Shown here: in pieces, positions 25,101 through 34,337 of the stretch
Layout of the letters: each line of letters begins with the position of its first letter
How positions within the stretch are numbered: position 1 is the first letter of the stretch
Origin: an uncultured Clostridia bacterium
Lineage (GTDB): Bacteria > Bacillota > Clostridia > TANB77 > CAG-508
DNA: 49,265 bases
Reading direction: 5' to 3'
Assembly (NCBI GenBank): GCA_934167225.1
Contig: CAKPLD010000003.1
Coordinates: 1 to 49,265, forward strand
The notes under the pieces: generated by a model
Databases searched by the model: none
What the model saw: only the letters and a program-made list of their open reading frames with translations
Told to the model about the DNA's origin: nothing
Translations under genes and position numbers: made by a program

Positions 25101-26597
25101 CTATCTTATTTTCACCCTCTTTTTCTTCGTTTCCTTTTTTTCTTTCTTACCGTCACCACGACTCATAATCGTCGGTAATTTCGATGGAAAGACCTTGATC
25201 GTACCATATCTTCCCACTCTAACAACCTTTGAATGATCCAGTACAACAGTATTTTTTGCTGTACAGCTTGGATCTTCTTTGATTCTTTCAGTAAAATCTT
25301 CTTTGACATCCGGCTCTCCATGGTTAATCAGTACCACTTTCAAGTTACGGAACTGTGTTAAAAACTCAAGGAGCTCGTCTGCTTTAGCGTGTGACGAAAA
25401 CTCTCCTGTTGTCTTTACTTCAGCCCTTTTAACGATAGGAGTACCGTTAACTTTTATGACCTTTCCGTCTTCCGCTTCCAACAATCTCCTTCCTAGTGTT
25501 CCTTCTGCGGTATAACCCGTAAAATGGATCAGCGCATTAGGATCGGAAAGGAACATCGGGATTATCGTCTGAGCAGGCCCAAATGAACCCATTCCAGAGG
25601 TTGTTACGATAACAGCTCCGTTTTTTGAGTTTCTGGCCTTTTCTTCGATAGACTTGGTATCACTTAACCAAGTAAGATTTTTCGGTAGGAAGTTTTTCAT
25701 TTCCTCCTTAATCTCCAGCTCTTCGATATACATTTTTGTATACCGAGCGGCCAGATTACCTACAAAGAAAACCGGCGTTTTCCTTGTAATACTACCTTTG
25801 TCTTGCATGCTTTTTAAAACATACAAAATCTCTTGTGACCGCCCAATCGCAAATACTGGAACAACAACAGTTCCACCTTTTGCAATTGCACTAGCCACAT
25901 TTTCCTCAAAGGTTTTGGGGATATCTGTAGAGACAGTATCGCCATATGTTGACTCTGTCAATACAGTAACCGGCTCTTCCTTTATAAGCCATTCCGGAAA
26001 ATCATCTGTTTCAAAGAAGAGATTTTCCTTCTTGTAGTCCCCAGTCGCAACGATAAAAATCGGCTCTTCTCCCTGATACTCGGCTCGAATCACAATAGAT
26101 GCAGATCCTGCTAAGTGTCCATTTCTCACGAACATTGCACTTACATGCTCTGTGAGCTTAGCCCATCTTTTTGGCGTAACAGCCACTGTTTGTTGCAATA
26201 ATCGCTCCACATCTTCCTTCTGGTAAAGCGGCTTTCTTTTGGCTTGCTTTGCATGAAGTTTTTGCAACTTCACACTATCCTCTAACGCTATGGGTAATAG
26301 CGCTAAAGTTTCCTGCGTCCCATACACCTTTCCGGCAAATCCTTGCTTAGCAAGTAACGGCAAGCGTCCAATATGGTCCGCATGTACGTGCGTAACTACT
26401 ACACACTGCACATCTCTTGGAACGAAATAGAACTTTTCGTTCAATTTCTCATACTGTTTTTCCTGGTAGCTTCCGCAATCTATCAGGATATGCTCCTTAG
26501 TCCCATCTGGATACACGAATGTTACTAAGATGCACGAGCCAGTTACACCATCGTGACTGGCCATCACATCAGCATAGAACCTGTATTTTTTACCCAA
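25101..26597 (-). CDS. Metallo-beta-lactamase / beta-CASP ribonuclease-like protein, foreign codon usage
   Basis: About 498 aa. MBL motifs: THVHADHIGRLP (HxHxDH), GHLAGSAS, ATGDYK; beta-CASP motifs: ESTYGD, VPVFAIGRSQEIL, FSSHAKADELL (motif B/C His) and INHGEPD. Proteins of this type are CPSF73-like RNases acting on RNA. The tail is Lys/Arg-rich. GC content and codon choice (CTC, CGC, CGG, GTC) are clearly unlike the neighbours, so it was probably acquired. Two in-frame CGG codons (25839-25841 in IGRSQE, 25743-25745 in LAARYT) are read as Arg; the first Arg is conserved in the family. Start: TTG at 26597, 9 nt after GGAG; an ATG at 26606 abuts the SD. Own promoter and terminator. Confidence 0.9.
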   Translation of the reverse strand: MGKKYRFYADVMASHDGVTGSCILVTFVYPDGTKEHILIDCGSYQEKQYEKLNEKFYFVPRDVQCVVVTHVHADHIGRLPLLAKQGFAGKVYGTQETLALLPIALEDSVKLQKLHAKQAKRKPLYQKEDVERLLQQTVAVTPKRWAKLTEHVSAMFVRNGHLAGSASIVIRAEYQGEEPIFIVATGDYKKENLFFETDDFPEWLIKEEPVTVLTESTYGDTVSTDIPKTFEENVASAIAKGGTVVVPVFAIGRSQEILYVLKSMQDKGSITRKTPVFFVGNLAARYTKMYIEELEIKEEMKNFLPKNLTWLSDTKSIEEKARNSKNGAVIVTTSGMGSFGPAQTIIPMFLSDPNALIHFTGYTAEGTLGRRLLEAEDGKVIKVNGTPIVKRAEVKTTGEFSSHAKADELLEFLTQFRNLKVVLINHGEPDVKEDFTERIKEDPSCTAKNTVVLDHSKVVRVGRYGTIKVFPSKLPTIMSRGDGKKEKKETKKKRVKIR

Positions 26598-26650
26598 TAA
26601 ATTCATCTCCTTCAAAATTTTCCACGAGATTATTGCCTACATTGTACACT

Positions 26651-26679
26651 AGTTTATCACCATATTAACTTTATGTCAA
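26651..26679 (-). promoter_or_regulatory. Promoter of the beta-CASP gene
   Basis: Minus strand TTGACA (26679-26674), 17 bp, TAAACT (26656-26651). A nearby TACAAT is an alternative -10. Confidence 0.55.
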
Positions 26680-26715
26680 TCTTTTTCAAGTCTAAAACTA
26701 ATATCTTTTAAAAAA

Positions 26716-27639
26716 CTACTCCCCATTCGCCAAAAAAGCCAACTCCAAAGCGCCTTCTTTACTATCGGCACTGCAAATAAAACCAGCATTGTGGCAAAAT
26801 CTAGCTGTTTTCACACCAGTTGCATCTTGAAGCTCTTTATCTTTTAAACCTCTCCACTTAGAAGGTAAACTCTTTCTATTTTCAAAACTTCCAATTTCTT
26901 TAGGCACAGCATACACATTATATCCCCCTCTAGAAGATGGAAAAACCACAAAATTTATTGTTTCGGCCTTTTCATTATTAGAATTAAGTAAAAATTCCTT
27001 CCATGGAGCAAAAACATCTAAAATCATGATTCCATTTTTTGAATTTTCTATTGATTCTTCAATTAAATTCTTTGCTTTAATTTTAGAAAAAACATCATGC
27101 AAAAACTCATCAAATATAACTTCACAGACACTTAGTGCTCTCATAAACTTCTCATCACTGTCGACTTTTTCATCCCATTTAGGGTTAAATATTGATACAA
27201 TATGAGATATATGCACATTTCTATAATCTGTATCAAGTTTTGGAAGCTGACCATTATCGTTTGCATCCACAAACTGAATTAGATTTTTATCAATATAATT
27301 CCATGTATAATTAATTTCTTTTACATCATACTTTTCTAGTAATTCCTTGCCAAACGCTTTCCAAATTAGGCCACATGCCGCATATTTTACGCCATTAGGT
27401 CGAATTCCATTTCCACCTAGTTGATGATGATCATATTCTCCTGCACCTATATCGTACACGATTGCATTAGCTTTTGTTTTAGATTTTTCTTGTTCTCTAT
27501 ACTCTGGAACCCTTATTAAGGTTATTTCAGGTATTATTTTTGATAATATTATTGTTGCAAATACTTCATCTGCATGAAATGTTCCTGCATGTGTTATACA
27601 ATTTGCTTCTTCTATATTTTTAGTTATTTTTATATTCAT
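26716..27639 (-). CDS. MYG1/UPF0160-family protein (DHH-like metal-dependent hydrolase)
   Basis: 307 aa from the ATG at 27639 (AGAGGTG 5 nt upstream). CITHAGTFHADEVFATIIL and IYDIGAGEYDHHQLGGNG supply the conserved His and Asp residues (HADE, DHH-like YDHHQ); VDANDNGQ and SRGGYNVYAVP follow, as in MYG1. The eukaryotic homolog is a nuclease of nucleus and mitochondria; the bacterial role is unknown. Under ordinary translation this gene is fused in frame to the upstream DUF2207 gene; the CGG rule separates them, leaving a 19-bp gap and an independent ribosome site. Its normal family length supports the separation. Confidence 0.9.
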   Translation of the reverse strand: MNIKITKNIEEANCITHAGTFHADEVFATIILSKIIPEITLIRVPEYREQEKSKTKANAIVYDIGAGEYDHHQLGGNGIRPNGVKYAACGLIWKAFGKELLEKYDVKEINYTWNYIDKNLIQFVDANDNGQLPKLDTDYRNVHISHIVSIFNPKWDEKVDSDEKFMRALSVCEVIFDEFLHDVFSKIKAKNLIEESIENSKNGIMILDVFAPWKEFLLNSNNEKAETINFVVFPSSRGGYNVYAVPKEIGSFENRKSLPSKWRGLKDKELQDATGVKTARFCHNAGFICSADSKEGALELAFLANGE

Positions 27640-27658
27640 GTTTGCACCTCTTTTCAAA

Positions 27659-29592
27659 TTATCTTCCGCCGCCGCCACCTCCGGCCACCGGCCTCCTCCT
27701 CCGCCACCAGAGAAGCCTCCGCCTCCTCCTGTGCCAGAAGAATATGTAGATGAATACGCAGATGTAAATGCAGATGACATAGCATTTGTAAAGCTTGATG
27801 AGAAATTGTTATTCGTCATAAAATACATATATCCATATGATGAATCATCAAATTCAAAACTTTTTCCTAATTCCTTATAAATTGCTTTTAATTGTTTAAT
27901 TACTTTGTCTGCTATACCAAATGCAGTTGCATATACTAAAAAATGTTCCCAAATTACAAGTTCTGGTATTTCTCTTTCTTTTAGTAGGGAAAAATCTTCC
28001 ATATATTTCTTTAACCCTTCCCATTTTTCCTTTTCGTCTATTCCTTCTTGTGTATATACATTTATTCTTTTTGCAGATTTTCTTATTGATAAATTTTTAA
28101 ATACATTTAATATTATAAAACTTAACACTCCTACTATTAAAATTCCTATGTTTATATATTCTATCAAAACAGGCATTAATCCAAACAATACAAATATTAT
28201 ACTTATAATAGATGTAAATCCAAACATTGAATTAGTATTATACTTGCTCTTTTCCTTTGCTTCTTTCTCATTATACAATCCATTTTTTTCTAATTCTAAT
28301 ACACTTGCCTTTTCAACATTTTCCTTTAGTTCTATTAAATTTGAGGCATGTCTTTTCATGTATTTTTCAATGTCTTTTATTGTTGTTTTATCTTTTTCCC
28401 CAGATGCCTTTAATATATATTTAAGGATTATTCTTTCTGTTCTTTCTAATTCTTCTGCATTTGTGTTTAAAATTCTTATAATTATATTTTTCTTATCATT
28501 TGGATTTTCTTCAAAATTTATATATTTTTTTAAAGATAAATCAAGCAAAGTTGCAGAAAATATATTTCCCATTTGATTTGTAGATACATCAGACAATTCC
28601 TCATTATATACATATACCGCTTGTGCAGGTGTGGCATTTTTTCTTGGTATTTCTCTAAAATACTCTAATTCCTGTGTTGGCTCAAATTTTACTCTTTCTT
28701 CTGCTTCTTTTAGTATTTTTAAAGCTTTTTTAGCTATTCCAAAATCTACAATACAAATTACAATTACAAAAATTGCTGTTGCTAATTTTTTTGTACCTTC
28801 TGCCTTTTTTCTTCGTGCATTTGCTTCATTTGCCCATACAGTTTCTTCTGAAATAACATCATCTAATCTTTCAGTAGAATATGTTCTTCCTGAGACTGTT
28901 ATAATTGATGTTGGAAACAATGTTCTTATTTCTACATATCTTCCAGCTCTAAAATTATTTACTTCAAATTTAATCTTATTGGTAGATTCTGCGTAAATTT
29001 CTCCATTTAGATATTCTGTATGTCCCCAAACTTTTATGTCTTCCTTTGAATTTGCATTTTGAGGTAATAAAATTGTTCCGGTTATTTTTTTACAATTTAT
29101 CTCAAAATCATTTCCTATAAACTGCCAATATAGTTCGGCATAATCTTTATATTTGGCAATTGCATCATTTACCTTGTATGATATTTTATACTTTTTATTT
29201 GCACTACTATCATCTAATCCAACTCCCCATGCTATTTCAAAATTTCCATCATCATTTTGCATGCCATAATAACATTGTTTTGTTACATGATACATTAGTG
29301 AGTCTATTTTTGTAAATTGTTTTTCGTTATTTCCATCAATTTCTGATACTCGTACATCTGTTATTGATGAATATTTGGATTTGTCTGTTTTAAATGTTTT
29401 AAAAAGTGTGTTTGTATTTTCTATAGATATGTCCCAGTTTTCGGTTACATCCATACTTCCATCTTGGTTTATTTGTGCATTAAAGTCTAAATTGTTTAAA
29501 TACAAATCTCCAGCATTACTTTTGTTGCTACCTAGTAGTATTAATAATAGTATAAATATTATTGTTATCAGTATTTTTTTTGTTCTTTTCAT
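27659..29592 (-). CDS. DUF2207 membrane protein with Gly-rich tail, two +1 shifts at CGG near the end
   Basis: 643 aa under the CGG rule. A signal peptide (about 1-27), an extracytoplasmic DUF2207 domain (LDFNAQINQDGSMDVTENWD) to about residue 235, one TM near 270-285, a cytoplasmic region, two TM near 445-490, and a Ser/Gly tail. At GGC CGG (27688-27690) the C is skipped, then again at CGG 27681-27683; the result is an unbroken Gly run ending GGR and TAA at 27661-27659, exactly the kind of poly-Gly tail DUF2207 proteins end with. 1934 nt equals 644 codons plus two skipped bases. Read without the rule it runs on through the ribosome site into the next gene. Function unknown; cell-envelope. 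Confidence 0.85.
27681..27690 (-). other. Double CGG +1 recoding site in the DUF2207 gene
   Basis: CGG at 27690-27688 and, after that skip, CGG at 27683-27681. Both skips continue the Gly tract and lead to a TAA; the unshifted frame gives Arg-Trp-Pro-Glu-Val and a fusion. Confidence 0.75.
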
Positions 29593-29663
29593 TTTCCTTT
29601 CCTCCTTCCGGCTTTATTTTATTATAAAAAAAATAAAATAGCAATGGTATTAAATAAAAAATA

Positions 29664-29692
29664 TTGACAAAGTGACTTAAATCATATTAAAA
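29664..29692 (+). promoter_or_regulatory. Putative promoter of mutS2
   Basis: TTGACA at 29664-29669 and TTAAAA at 29687-29692 are spaced 17 bp. The -10 is poor. Confidence 0.4.
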
Positions 29693-29726
29693 TTAGAGCA
29701 ATACAAGCTAAAAGGACGGATAAAAA

Positions 29727-32102
29727 ATGAATCAAACATATTTAAAAAAATTAGAATATAATCAAATATTACAAAAACTAACAACCTACTGCCATACCTA
29801 TATAGGAAAAAACATTGCCGAAAACCTATTACCATCAAATCAGAAAGAAAAAGTTGCAGATGAACTAGCCAAAACAAATGAAGCAGTAAGTTTAATAGAA
29901 AGAAACTCTACCCCACCAATATCAGAAATAGACGATATTGGGGTTTACTTAAAATTACTAGAAAGCTCTAGTACCATATCGGCTAAAGCTTTATTATCTG
30001 TTGTAAATATTTTAGAAATGTCAGATGAATTAATCGAATATTTTTCAAGTTTTATAAATACAGACGATTTTCCATATTTAAATGGATATTTTTCTGAACT
30101 GTATACAAACCATTCTATAATAGACAAAATCAAGAAATGTATTATAGACGAAAACACCATTGCAGATAACAGTTCAAATACCCTAGCAAACATTAGAAGA
30201 CGTATGAGAAGACTTGAGCAAGATATAAAATCCAAACTAAATACAATTTTACATTCTTCAAGTTATGCAAAATATATACAAGAAAATGTTGTAACAATAA
30301 GAAATGATAGATATGTTATTCCTGTAAAACAAGAATACAGATCTTTTGTTAAAGGGTTTGTTCACGATATGTCTTCAAGTGGCTCTACAGTTTTTATAGA
30401 ACCTCTTAGTGTATTCGAATATAATAATGAATTAAATAATTTAAAAATTGACGAAAGCGCCGAAATTGAGAAGATATTATATAATCTAAGTAGTATGTTA
30501 TTTAGTTATACAGAAGAAATAAAATTAGATGTTTCTATAATTGGAAAACTCGATTTTATATTTGCAAAAGCCAAATATTCCAACTCTATAAACGGAATAA
30601 CACCTAAAATTAATGATAATAAATTTGCCGAATTTATAAATGCACGTCACCCTTTAATTGACGAAAACAAAGTTGTACCAACCACTCTTAGCATTGGAAA
30701 AGATTTTTCTTTATTAATTATTACAGGTCCAAATACAGGTGGTAAAACTGTTACTTTAAAAACAGTTGGTTTACTAGAACTAATGGCATGTTCTGGCCTA
30801 AACATACCAGCTGACGAAAAATCTAGTATTTATGTATTTGACGAAATTTTTGCAGATATTGGTGATGACCAAAGCATTTCTGATTCGCTAAGTACTTTTT
30901 CAAGTCATATGATAAATATATCTCGTATTCTAAAAACTGCAACCGAAAAAAGTTTAATTTTAGTTGACGAATTAGGTTCTGGAACAGACCCAATAGAAGG
31001 AGCAAATCTTGCTATTAGTATTTTAGAATATTTTAAAAATAACAATATTTTAACAATTGCCACTACTCACTATCAAGAGCTAAAACGTTATGCACTTGTT
31101 ACTCCTAATGTTCAAAATGCCAGTGTGGAATTTGATATTGAAAATTTGAAACCTACATATCGCCTTTTACTTGGTATTCCTGGTAAAAGTAATGCTTTTG
31201 CAATTAGCGAAAAACTTGGTATTAAGAAGGAAATTATTGACAAAGCTCGTTCTTTAATGGATAAACAAGATGTAGATATTGAAACTCTTTTGAAAAAGAT
31301 TTATGACGATAAAATTGCAATTGAAAAAGAAAAAGAAGAAATTCAGAAAAACCTAAATCAGGTTCAGGTTCTTAGACAAAGCCTTGAAAGAGATGATTCG
31401 AAACTTAAAATGCAAGAACAAGAACTTATTAATAATGCAAAAATTAAAGCTCGTGATATTTTGCTTGATGCTAAGGATGAAGCTTCTAAATTGATTAGTG
31501 AAATGAAACGTATTGAAAATACTTCTGATGCTATTGATGAACTTAATAATTTGAGAAATAACTTAAATTCTTCTATTAAGGAAAATTCTATTAAAGATAC
31601 TGCTCAAAACCTGGCAGTTAACCCTATTGCTCGAGATAGCATTAAAAATGGTGTGAAAGTTTTTATTACAAATCTTAATCAAAATGGTATTATTTGCTCA
31701 TCTAAAATTAATAAAAATGATGAAGTTCAAGTCCAAATCGGTCTTATTAAAACTAATGTTAATATTAAATATTTAGAACTACCTAGAGTTTTAAAAAACG
31801 ATTTAACTAAACCTTCTGTTTCTTCTAGTCCTAAGGTTAACAAAACTAGGTTTGCTAATTCTGAGATTAATGTTATTGGTTTAACTGTTGATGAGGCTAT
31901 TCCTTTAGTTGATAAATTTTTGGATGATTGTTTTTTGGCTAAAATTCATACTGCTAGAATTGTTCATGGTAAAGGTACTGGTAAACTTCGCGTTGCTATT
32001 CAAAGTTTTTTGAAGAAACATAAAAGAGTTAAGTCTTTTAGAATTGGTGGTTTTGGCGAAGGTGAAATGGGGGTTACAGTTGTGGAGATGAATGTTAATT
32101 AG
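29727..32102 (+). CDS. mutS2: Endonuclease MutS2
   Basis: 791 aa, usual length. MutS core without the mismatch-reading N-terminal domain; Walker A GPNTGGKTVTLKT (near residue 335), Walker B-region LVDELGSGTDP, THYQELK; a long coiled coil (about 515-620); and a C-terminal Smr nuclease domain starting GLTVDEAIPLVDKFL with the HGKGTGKLR motif. Known roles: suppression of homologous recombination and rescue of collided ribosomes. The last role is of interest here because a genome with a shift-prone codon may rely on ribosome rescue (inference). It contains no in-frame CGG. Confidence 0.97.
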   Translation: MNQTYLKKLEYNQILQKLTTYCHTYIGKNIAENLLPSNQKEKVADELAKTNEAVSLIERNSTPPISEIDDIGVYLKLLESSSTISAKALLSVVNILEMSDELIEYFSSFINTDDFPYLNGYFSELYTNHSIIDKIKKCIIDENTIADNSSNTLANIRRRMRRLEQDIKSKLNTILHSSSYAKYIQENVVTIRNDRYVIPVKQEYRSFVKGFVHDMSSSGSTVFIEPLSVFEYNNELNNLKIDESAEIEKILYNLSSMLFSYTEEIKLDVSIIGKLDFIFAKAKYSNSINGITPKINDNKFAEFINARHPLIDENKVVPTTLSIGKDFSLLIITGPNTGGKTVTLKTVGLLELMACSGLNIPADEKSSIYVFDEIFADIGDDQSISDSLSTFSSHMINISRILKTATEKSLILVDELGSGTDPIEGANLAISILEYFKNNNILTIATTHYQELKRYALVTPNVQNASVEFDIENLKPTYRLLLGIPGKSNAFAISEKLGIKKEIIDKARSLMDKQDVDIETLLKKIYDDKIAIEKEKEEIQKNLNQVQVLRQSLERDDSKLKMQEQELINNAKIKARDILLDAKDEASKLISEMKRIENTSDAIDELNNLRNNLNSSIKENSIKDTAQNLAVNPIARDSIKNGVKVFITNLNQNGIICSSKINKNDEVQVQIGLIKTNVNIKYLELPRVLKNDLTKPSVSSSPKVNKTRFANSEINVIGLTVDEAIPLVDKFLDDCFLAKIHTARIVHGKGTGKLRVAIQSFLKKHKRVKSFRIGGFGEGEMGVTVVEMNVN

Positions 32103-32104
32103 TT

Positions 32105-32133
32105 TTGACAAATTGGTTTACATATTGTATAAT
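32105..32133 (+). promoter_or_regulatory. Perfect consensus sigma-A promoter
   Basis: TTGACA (32105-32110), 17 bp, TATAAT (32128-32133), in front of the foreign gene at 32166. Confidence 0.85.
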
Positions 32134-32165
32134 GAAAGTAGACATTATAATAAAGGAGTGGTTTT

Positions 32166-32771
32166 ATGTCGTATACTACCATGACATTCGAGCAACTGGA
32201 GCACTTTCTCCGGCACCTCTACATACACGCTCAAGAAATAAGGAACGGTACCTTTGACAAGGACATTCGTTCCTACATGCGTAATGTGGAGTGCGCCCGC
32301 TATCTCTCTAACGAGATAGCACACACTCTTGTGCATCTAATGCGACTCAAGAAGTTCAAAGGCTACGAAAATGCCGACTATCGGTTCGACACAGAGGAAC
32401 CCTCTGTTGAGGAACTGAAATCGTACAAATTCACAAAATTTGTACCAGGCGATTTCAGTTATGGCATAACGATAGCCAACACGATGCGTATGGGACTGGT
32501 ATCAGATGAGGACATTGTTCTCCCCATCGATGTGTCCCAGCAGCAAATGGAACGATTTGGTAAAGCAATCAAAGATTGCAGTGCCATTCTCGTTATGTTA
32601 GAGATACTTTCCAAAAAAAGGAAGTACCAGTCTAACATCCAAAACCTTAAAGCCAAAGTCCAAGAAATGGATAGCTTTAGCACGAAAGCTAAGGTATTGG
32701 ATGCCTTTGACGAGCTGAAGGTTCATCTGGACAACATGAGTTGGGCTACCACGCTCAAGGAATTCTCCTGA
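32166..32771 (+). CDS. Unknown helical protein with foreign codon usage
   Basis: 201 aa, soluble and mainly helical; I do not recognise any family. N-terminus MSYTTMTFEQLEHFLRHLY; C-terminal half KKRKYQSNIQNLKAKVQEM is coiled-coil-like. ATG at 32166 with AGGAG. GC content and codons (CTC, CGC, GAG, ATC) differ sharply from mutS2 and prs next to it, and match the style of the beta-CASP gene 6 kb away. It carries in-frame CGG at 32211-32213 and 32382-32384, apparently Arg. It is a compact cassette: consensus promoter, one gene, strong terminator. Likely acquired. Confidence 0.82.
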   Translation: MSYTTMTFEQLEHFLRHLYIHAQEIRNGTFDKDIRSYMRNVECARYLSNEIAHTLVHLMRLKKFKGYENADYRFDTEEPSVEELKSYKFTKFVPGDFSYGITIANTMRMGLVSDEDIVLPIDVSQQQMERFGKAIKDCSAILVMLEILSKKRKYQSNIQNLKAKVQEMDSFSTKAKVLDAFDELKVHLDNMSWATTLKEFS

Positions 32772-32783
32772 TTCCAGCTCCTT

Positions 32784-32815
32784 AGAGGGCGGACAATTAT
32801 TGTCCGCCCTCTTTC
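32784..32815 (+). terminator. Very strong terminator of the foreign cassette
   Basis: AGAGGGCGGACAA pairs with TTGTCCGCCCTCT (ends 32812) around TTA, followed by Ts. Far more GC-rich than native terminators here. Confidence 0.85.
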
Positions 32816-32867
32816 CGTTTGTTACTTTTATTTTATCATTTATATAATCATTTATATTTATAATAAT

Positions 32868-32972
32868 TTACGAATTCCACGTTACTACTTTTAATCCTTT
32901 TACAGCTCCACATGGTGCTCCTGATATTGAATTTTCTTTATATTCATTAATATCAATTATTTCATTTGACAT
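32868..32972 (-). CDS. Possible 34-aa peptide ORF
   Basis: ATG at 32972 with an AAGGG-type site; stop TAA at 32868. Product starts MSNEIIDINEYKENSISG and ends GLKVVTWNS with one Cys in GAPCGAVKG. Acidic head and small-residue tail. No family recognised; it could be a precursor-like peptide or chance. It lies in a degraded intergenic stretch. Confidence 0.3.
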   Translation of the reverse strand: MSNEIIDINEYKENSISGAPCGAVKGLKVVTWNS

Positions 32973-33000
32973 ATTTATTTATCCCTTCTTTAAATTTTGT

Positions 33001-33141
33001 AAGAACCTCTTGCAAAATTTATTATTATACATATGCGAAGCATTCGACATAAAACTATGGCAATTTTTCTACGATCCACGCTTTGATGAAGCAGAAGCAA
33101 GCGAATGGAAAGATGAAAAATTTCTTTCTGCCAAATCTTGA
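33001..33141 (+). pseudogene. C-terminal remnant of an XRE-type HTH regulator
   Basis: One frame (for example TGC at 33034) reads NLLLYICEAFDIKLWQFFYD and then EAEASEWKDEKF to TGA at 33139-33141. The phrase ICEAFxIxLxQFF is the typical end of XRE/Cro-CI helix-turn-helix domains. No start or N-terminal half remains. Its stop overlaps the prs -35 box. Confidence 0.5.
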
Positions 33142-33166
33142 CAATTTTCCCATACCCCAATATAAT
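33138..33166 (+). promoter_or_regulatory. Consensus sigma-A promoter of prs
   Basis: TTGACA (33138-33143), 17 bp, TATAAT (33161-33166), about 58 bp before the ATG. Confidence 0.85.
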
Positions 33167-33223
33167 AAAATAAGTAAATAGCTAGCAACTTTACGCTAAG
33201 CGCACTTTAAGGAGGAAAATAAA

Positions 33224-34312
33224 ATGCCTAAAAATGATTTATCATTACTAGTACTAGACAATTGCAAAGAATTTGGAGAAAAAGTAGAACAAAACTTACT
33301 AAAAATACGTAACGAAAACAACAAAAAATACATAGCAAAATTAGATGCATCACGTTTTTCTAATGGTGAAGGAAAAGTAATTATAAAAGACTCTGTAAGA
33401 GACAAAGAAATATACATCCTTTGCGACATAGGAAACTATGGTGTAACATACAAATGCCATGGCAAAGATCATGAAATGATGCCAGACGAGCATTTTCAAG
33501 ATATAAAAAGAGTAATATCTGCAACATGTGGACACAGTACAAAAGTAACAGTTGTAATGCCTCTACTTTATCAAGCAAGACAGCATCGTAGAAAAGGAAG
33601 AGAATCCTTAGATTGTGCAATAGCTTTGCAAGAGCTAGAAAGACTAGGAGTTAACAGCATTGTAACATTTGATGCACACGATCCAAACGTTATAAATGCA
33701 ACCCCAAATTTATCTTTCGACAATTTCTATCCATCTGGGACAATAATAGAAGAAATGGCAAAAAACAATCCAACTATTTTCGAAAACTCAATAGTAATAA
33801 GCCCAGACTTTGGAGCAATGGAAAGAGCACGTTATTATGCCGAAATTATAGGCTGTGATGTTGGTGTATTTTATAAAAGACGTGATTTAAGCAAACTTAT
33901 AAACGGAAAAAATCCAGTAGTTGCACATACATATATGGGAAGTGATGTTAAAGGCAAAAATGTTGTCATTGTAGATGACATGATTGCATCTGGTGGTTCT
34001 GTAATAGAAGTTTCTCAAAAATTACGCGAAATGGGAGCAAACAAAATATGTATTACATGTTCTTTTGCCCTATTTACAGAAGGCTTTGATAAATTTTTAT
34101 CAGCTCATGATGAAGGACTATTCGATTCACTTTATACAACCAACCTATCATATATTCCATCAGAATTTTCAAACCACGATTGGTTTCATAGTGTAGATAT
34201 GTCTTATTTTGTAGCACAAATAATAGATAGTATGGATAAAAAAGAACCTCTAACACAATACTTTAACAGAACAAAAGAAACATTTAAAGCTGTACAAGAC
34301 TCAAAAAAATAA
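33224..34312 (+). CDS. prs: Ribose-phosphate pyrophosphokinase
   Basis: 362 aa, some 40 residues longer than common Prs. VTFDAHDPNVIN, VISPDFGAMERARYYAE and the PRPP-binding loop VVIVDDMIASGGSV (usually DDxIDTGGT) are present. It makes PRPP from ribose-5-phosphate and ATP, feeding pyrimidine, purine and NAD synthesis. The loop variant (IASGG) and added length place it in a divergent Prs subfamily. ATG at 33224 with AAGGAGG. Confidence 0.9.
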   Translation: MPKNDLSLLVLDNCKEFGEKVEQNLLKIRNENNKKYIAKLDASRFSNGEGKVIIKDSVRDKEIYILCDIGNYGVTYKCHGKDHEMMPDEHFQDIKRVISATCGHSTKVTVVMPLLYQARQHRRKGRESLDCAIALQELERLGVNSIVTFDAHDPNVINATPNLSFDNFYPSGTIIEEMAKNNPTIFENSIVISPDFGAMERARYYAEIIGCDVGVFYKRRDLSKLINGKNPVVAHTYMGSDVKGKNVVIVDDMIASGGSVIEVSQKLREMGANKICITCSFALFTEGFDKFLSAHDEGLFDSLYTTNLSYIPSEFSNHDWFHSVDMSYFVAQIIDSMDKKEPLTQYFNRTKETFKAVQDSKK

Positions 34313-34337
34313 AAACAGGAAATTAATTCCTGTTTTT
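34311..34337. terminator. Bidirectional terminator
   Basis: AAAAACAGGAA (34311-34321) pairs with TTCCTGTTTTT (34327-34337) between convergent prs and the acyl-CoA synthetase-like gene. Confidence 0.85.

Noticed and set aside
26716..29592. A single 958-codon DUF2207-MYG1 fusion protein
   Set aside because: The fusion frame passes through a clear SD and start of the MYG1 gene; both halves have normal family ends if the CGG rule is applied.
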